Shown here: positions 62,064 through 64,000 of the stretch, one piece after another
How positions within the stretch are numbered: the first letter of the stretch is position 1
Layout: every line of letters begins with the position of its first letter
Virus record (IMG/VR): IMGVR_UViG_3300049491_000418
Coordinates: 1 to 64,000 of that record
DNA: 64,000 nucleotides
DNA from: a virus
Direction: 5' to 3' (one strand)
Notes under the pieces: generated by a model
Database searches by the model: none
What the model was told of the DNA's origin: nothing
What the model saw: the letters and a program-made list of their open reading frames with translations, nothing else
Made by a program: the position numbers and the translations under genes

Positions 62064-62693
62064 ATGGGAACACCAAGCAAACAAATTGGATGGAGTCAGG
62101 AATCAAACCTACTTCATGCAATATTAAGACAACTTGATCAACTTGCTGGCGTAATAGCTGTCAGTGGAGGAGGTGGACTAGATAACTTTGTTACTCTAAA
62201 TACAGTCCAACCTATTGTTGCAAGGAAAGATTTCTCTGTAGTTGCAGGACCTGCATCTACTTTTACATCTTCTACTGGAAATACAGTGAATGTTACTGCC
62301 ACTACTGGTAGTGGTGTATATAGTACATCTGTTGATGGCCCAGCTATAGAAGGATTTTCAGTTAATGATCCAGGTATTTTTGGGTATTCCAGTAATAGTG
62401 CTGGTGTATTTGCTCACTCACAGAACTTTGTTGCTCTTATTGTAGACTCTTTAAATCCAGGGAACCTTAGTGATTTAGCTAATTTTAATCTTAATGGAGT
62501 ACCTGCAGTTAGAATTACTAATAATGGTAAATTAAGTCTAAAAGCTTCTACAACATTAGCTGCAGTATTAAATTTACCTGTAGGAGTTGCTCCTACTGCT
62601 CCTGCTGATGGAGACATTTGGTTAGAGAGCACTGCTTTAACAGGGTTAAAAATAAGATTAGGTGGAGTAACTAGAACTTTAACTATAACATAA
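62064..62693 (+). CDS. Short fibre protein with IGWSQE anchor
   Basis: The 209-residue protein begins MGTPSKQIGWSQESNLLHAI, followed by a short coiled helix (LRQLDQLAGVIAV), a glycine-rich hinge and a beta-rich shaft. Its end (GVAPTAPADGDIWLESTALT, GLKIRLGGVTRT) is clearly related to the end of the fibre at 14808. The IGWSQE anchor recurs in the next gene and in Bacteroidota phage fibres as I recall. It is probably a small fibre or fibre tip attached through the anchor helix. Its stop overlaps the next ATG (TAATG). Confidence 0.65.
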   Translation: MGTPSKQIGWSQESNLLHAILRQLDQLAGVIAVSGGGGLDNFVTLNTVQPIVARKDFSVVAGPASTFTSSTGNTVNVTATTGSGVYSTSVDGPAIEGFSVNDPGIFGYSSNSAGVFAHSQNFVALIVDSLNPGNLSDLANFNLNGVPAVRITNNGKLSLKASTTLAAVLNLPVGVAPTAPADGDIWLESTALTGLKIRLGGVTRTLTIT

Positions 62694-62830
62694 TGTCATA
62701 TATCCCACGCCAGATAGGATGGTCTCAGGAGGCAATCCTATTGCAGAAAATATTGAAGAAGTTGATAGGTATTACTAAACTTGCAGCAGCTGCAAGCCCA
62801 GCAACTACAACTACTACAACTACACTATAA
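62693..62830 (+). CDS. 45-residue IGWSQE anchor protein ending in a Thr tract
   Basis: The gene starts at the ATG overlapping the previous TAA by one base and stops at 62828-62830. The product starts MSYIPRQIGWSQEAILLQKI, then a basic helix, then ends in SPATTTTTTTL. It therefore consists only of the shared anchor helix plus a threonine linker. It may be a remnant of a longer fibre, or a deliberate short peptide displayed on the virion. The next gene is a glycosyltransferase, so the Thr tract could be its substrate. Function unknown. Confidence 0.6.
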   Translation: MSYIPRQIGWSQEAILLQKILKKLIGITKLAAAASPATTTTTTTL

Positions 62831-62851
62831 TAAACCAATAAATAACTAAAT

Positions 62852-63919
62852 ATGAGAGAGCTAGCCTTCATTACGGCATGCCCAGATGATACTTACTTTA
62901 CATGGCAAGTACATTTGTGGCTTGAAAGTTTAAGAGAGATTGGGAAATCAGATAAAGCAGTAGTGCTTGTTTTTACTCCAGTCTTTAGGGATCAAAACCC
63001 TAAGTGGGAACAAATTGTGGACTTATATCCAGAAGCTGTTTTTAATTTTTACAAAGATGAAGATAACATCTCTTCTTTATTAGGAATTTATATTCCAGTG
63101 TTAAGACCTTATCTTATGTGGAGATTTCTTAAGGAAAATCCTGTATACACAAGTAAGGCATTGTTTTATTGTGATAGTGATATTCTCTTTACAGAGAAGT
63201 TCAATGTTGATGATTTCTTAGAAGATGATATTAATTACCTATCAGATACTAATAGCTATATAAATGCTGATTACTTTGATAGTAAAGTAAAAGATGTTCT
63301 TCCTGAGAAATTAGAAGAATACAAAACAAGAGATATCCTTGGTGAAGTAACCAGTTTAATTGGTATCACAAGGGAAATCTGTGAAGCAAATAATAAGAAC
63401 TCTGGAGGGGCTCAATATTTGCTAAAGAACATGGATAGTTCTTTCTGGTCTAAGGTTATGAATGACTGTATAATCATTAGAACCTATTTACTAAAAATAA
63501 ATAGAGAATTCTTTAAAGATGAGAATGCAGGATTTCAAAGTTGGTGTGCTGACATGTTTGCTGTTCTTTGGAACATTTGGTTAAGAAAACAGGAAACAAA
63601 AGTTATACCTGAATTAAATTTTGCTTGGTCTACTGATCCTATAGAAAAACTTCAAGAGACTACCATCTTGCATAATGCAGGAATTGTAGGAGAGTTTCAA
63701 ACTACTGGAACAAGTCACAAAATGACTAAGTCTGGAATGCTTACAGTACATGAGGGTTATAATGCCTTTTACAAGGGTAAGTATCATCAAGGATCAGATC
63801 CTATGATGGATCCACACTTAGACAAAGTATTAAATGATACTAACTCTCAGAAACATTGCACTTGGTTTTATGCCAAGAAATTAAAAGAATTAAGTAACAA
63901 ATTTCAATTACAGTACTGA
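62852..63919 (+). CDS. GT-A type glycosyltransferase
   Basis: The 355-residue protein begins MRELAFITACPDDTYFTWQV, a Rossmann-like start of a GT-A nucleotide-sugar-binding fold. The metal-binding DxD motif lies in LFYCDSDILF (Asp108, Ser109, Asp110). Later, SGGAQYLLKNM near residue 188, followed by a conserved-looking Trp-Cys-Ala-Asp (FQSWCADMFAVLWN, near 230), fits the acceptor half. No signal peptide or membrane segment is seen, so it should act in the cytoplasm. It lies among fibre genes. Likely acceptors are virion proteins or host surface sugars; neither is proven. Confidence 0.75.
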   Translation: MRELAFITACPDDTYFTWQVHLWLESLREIGKSDKAVVLVFTPVFRDQNPKWEQIVDLYPEAVFNFYKDEDNISSLLGIYIPVLRPYLMWRFLKENPVYTSKALFYCDSDILFTEKFNVDDFLEDDINYLSDTNSYINADYFDSKVKDVLPEKLEEYKTRDILGEVTSLIGITREICEANNKNSGGAQYLLKNMDSSFWSKVMNDCIIIRTYLLKINREFFKDENAGFQSWCADMFAVLWNIWLRKQETKVIPELNFAWSTDPIEKLQETTILHNAGIVGEFQTTGTSHKMTKSGMLTVHEGYNAFYKGKYHQGSDPMMDPHLDKVLNDTNSQKHCTWFYAKKLKELSNKFQLQY

Positions 63920-64000
63920 TGAAAGATTATAATGGACTCATAAATCTAAACTATCCTGTTAAACCTTATTGTCTCTATATGATACATAATGATGATGACA
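63919..64000 (+). CDS. Partial CDS at right edge
   Basis: An ATG overlapping the glycosyltransferase stop (ATGA) opens a frame that runs off the window. The visible 27 residues begin MKDYNGLINLNYPVKPYCLY and continue MIHNDDD. The tight overlap suggests co-translation, and possibly a second enzyme of the same pathway, but there is too little sequence to assign a family. Confidence 0.5.
   Translation, partial: MKDYNGLINLNYPVKPYCLYMIHNDDD

Noticed and set aside
1-64000. Alternative genetic code (TAG recoded), known in some crAss-like phages
   Set aside because: All large genes are open under the standard code without internal TAG, and TAG appears as a normal stop at 34249 and 69. No sign of suppression is seen.

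Overview
The window is a 64-kb piece of an AT-rich, double-stranded DNA phage genome that looks like a crAss-like phage (order Crassvirales) infecting a Bacteroidota host. The evidence is a crAss-type large terminase, portal and major capsid protein in the usual order, an IHF-like gene and small zinc-ribbon genes beside them, a P22-gp10-like muzzle protein, and a block of giant virion proteins. One of these carries the DFDID catalytic motif of crAss/YonO-type RNA polymerase. Stop codons fit the standard bacterial code, with TAG used only twice. I see no tRNA genes, CRISPR array, integrase or reverse transcriptase.

Layout. Positions 1-1054 hold the end of a minus-strand gene block: a partial membrane protein, a 51-residue protein, a 470-bp non-coding stretch rich in hairpins, and a 119-residue protein. 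Positions 1055-1233 form a divergent promoter region. Everything from 1234 to the right edge is on the plus strand and nearly gapless, with many 1-4 nt start/stop overlaps. In order it holds: small conserved genes, including an IHF-like protein and a zinc-ribbon protein (1234-3149); terminase, portal, acidic scaffold-like protein and major capsid protein (3149-10723), closed by a strong terminator; further capsid and decoration proteins (10857-14806); a cassette of four fibre genes with YadA-like, tail-collar, Ig-like and S74-chaperone modules (14808-24174); a small lipoprotein and two threonine-rich surface proteins (24171-25751); an inserted HNH endonuclease with its own flanking signals (25752-26459); tail-ring and connector proteins and the 1,873-residue muzzle protein (26456-34251); a cargo block of six large genes including a HEVGH zincin, a 4,671-residue RNA polymerase fusion and a 1,631-residue nuclease-like protein (34254-62027); and finally two IGWSQE-type fibre proteins, a glycosyltransferase and the start of another gene.

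How the genes probably work together. The terminase, portal, scaffold and capsid genes build and fill the head. The ring, connector and muzzle proteins form a short podovirus-like tail. The swappable fibre genes determine host binding. The cargo proteins are probably packaged in the virion and ejected with the DNA, so that the RNA polymerase can transcribe early genes in the new host. This last point is inferred from the crAss-like phage phi14:2. Threonine-rich tracts recur in at least five surface proteins, and a GT-A glycosyltransferase lies directly downstream of one of them, so virion glycosylation is a testable idea. The least described parts are the domain architecture of the giant RNA polymerase protein, the recurring small modules (GPF-type, IGWSQE, NGG/KAQNG) and the structured non-coding region at the left end.
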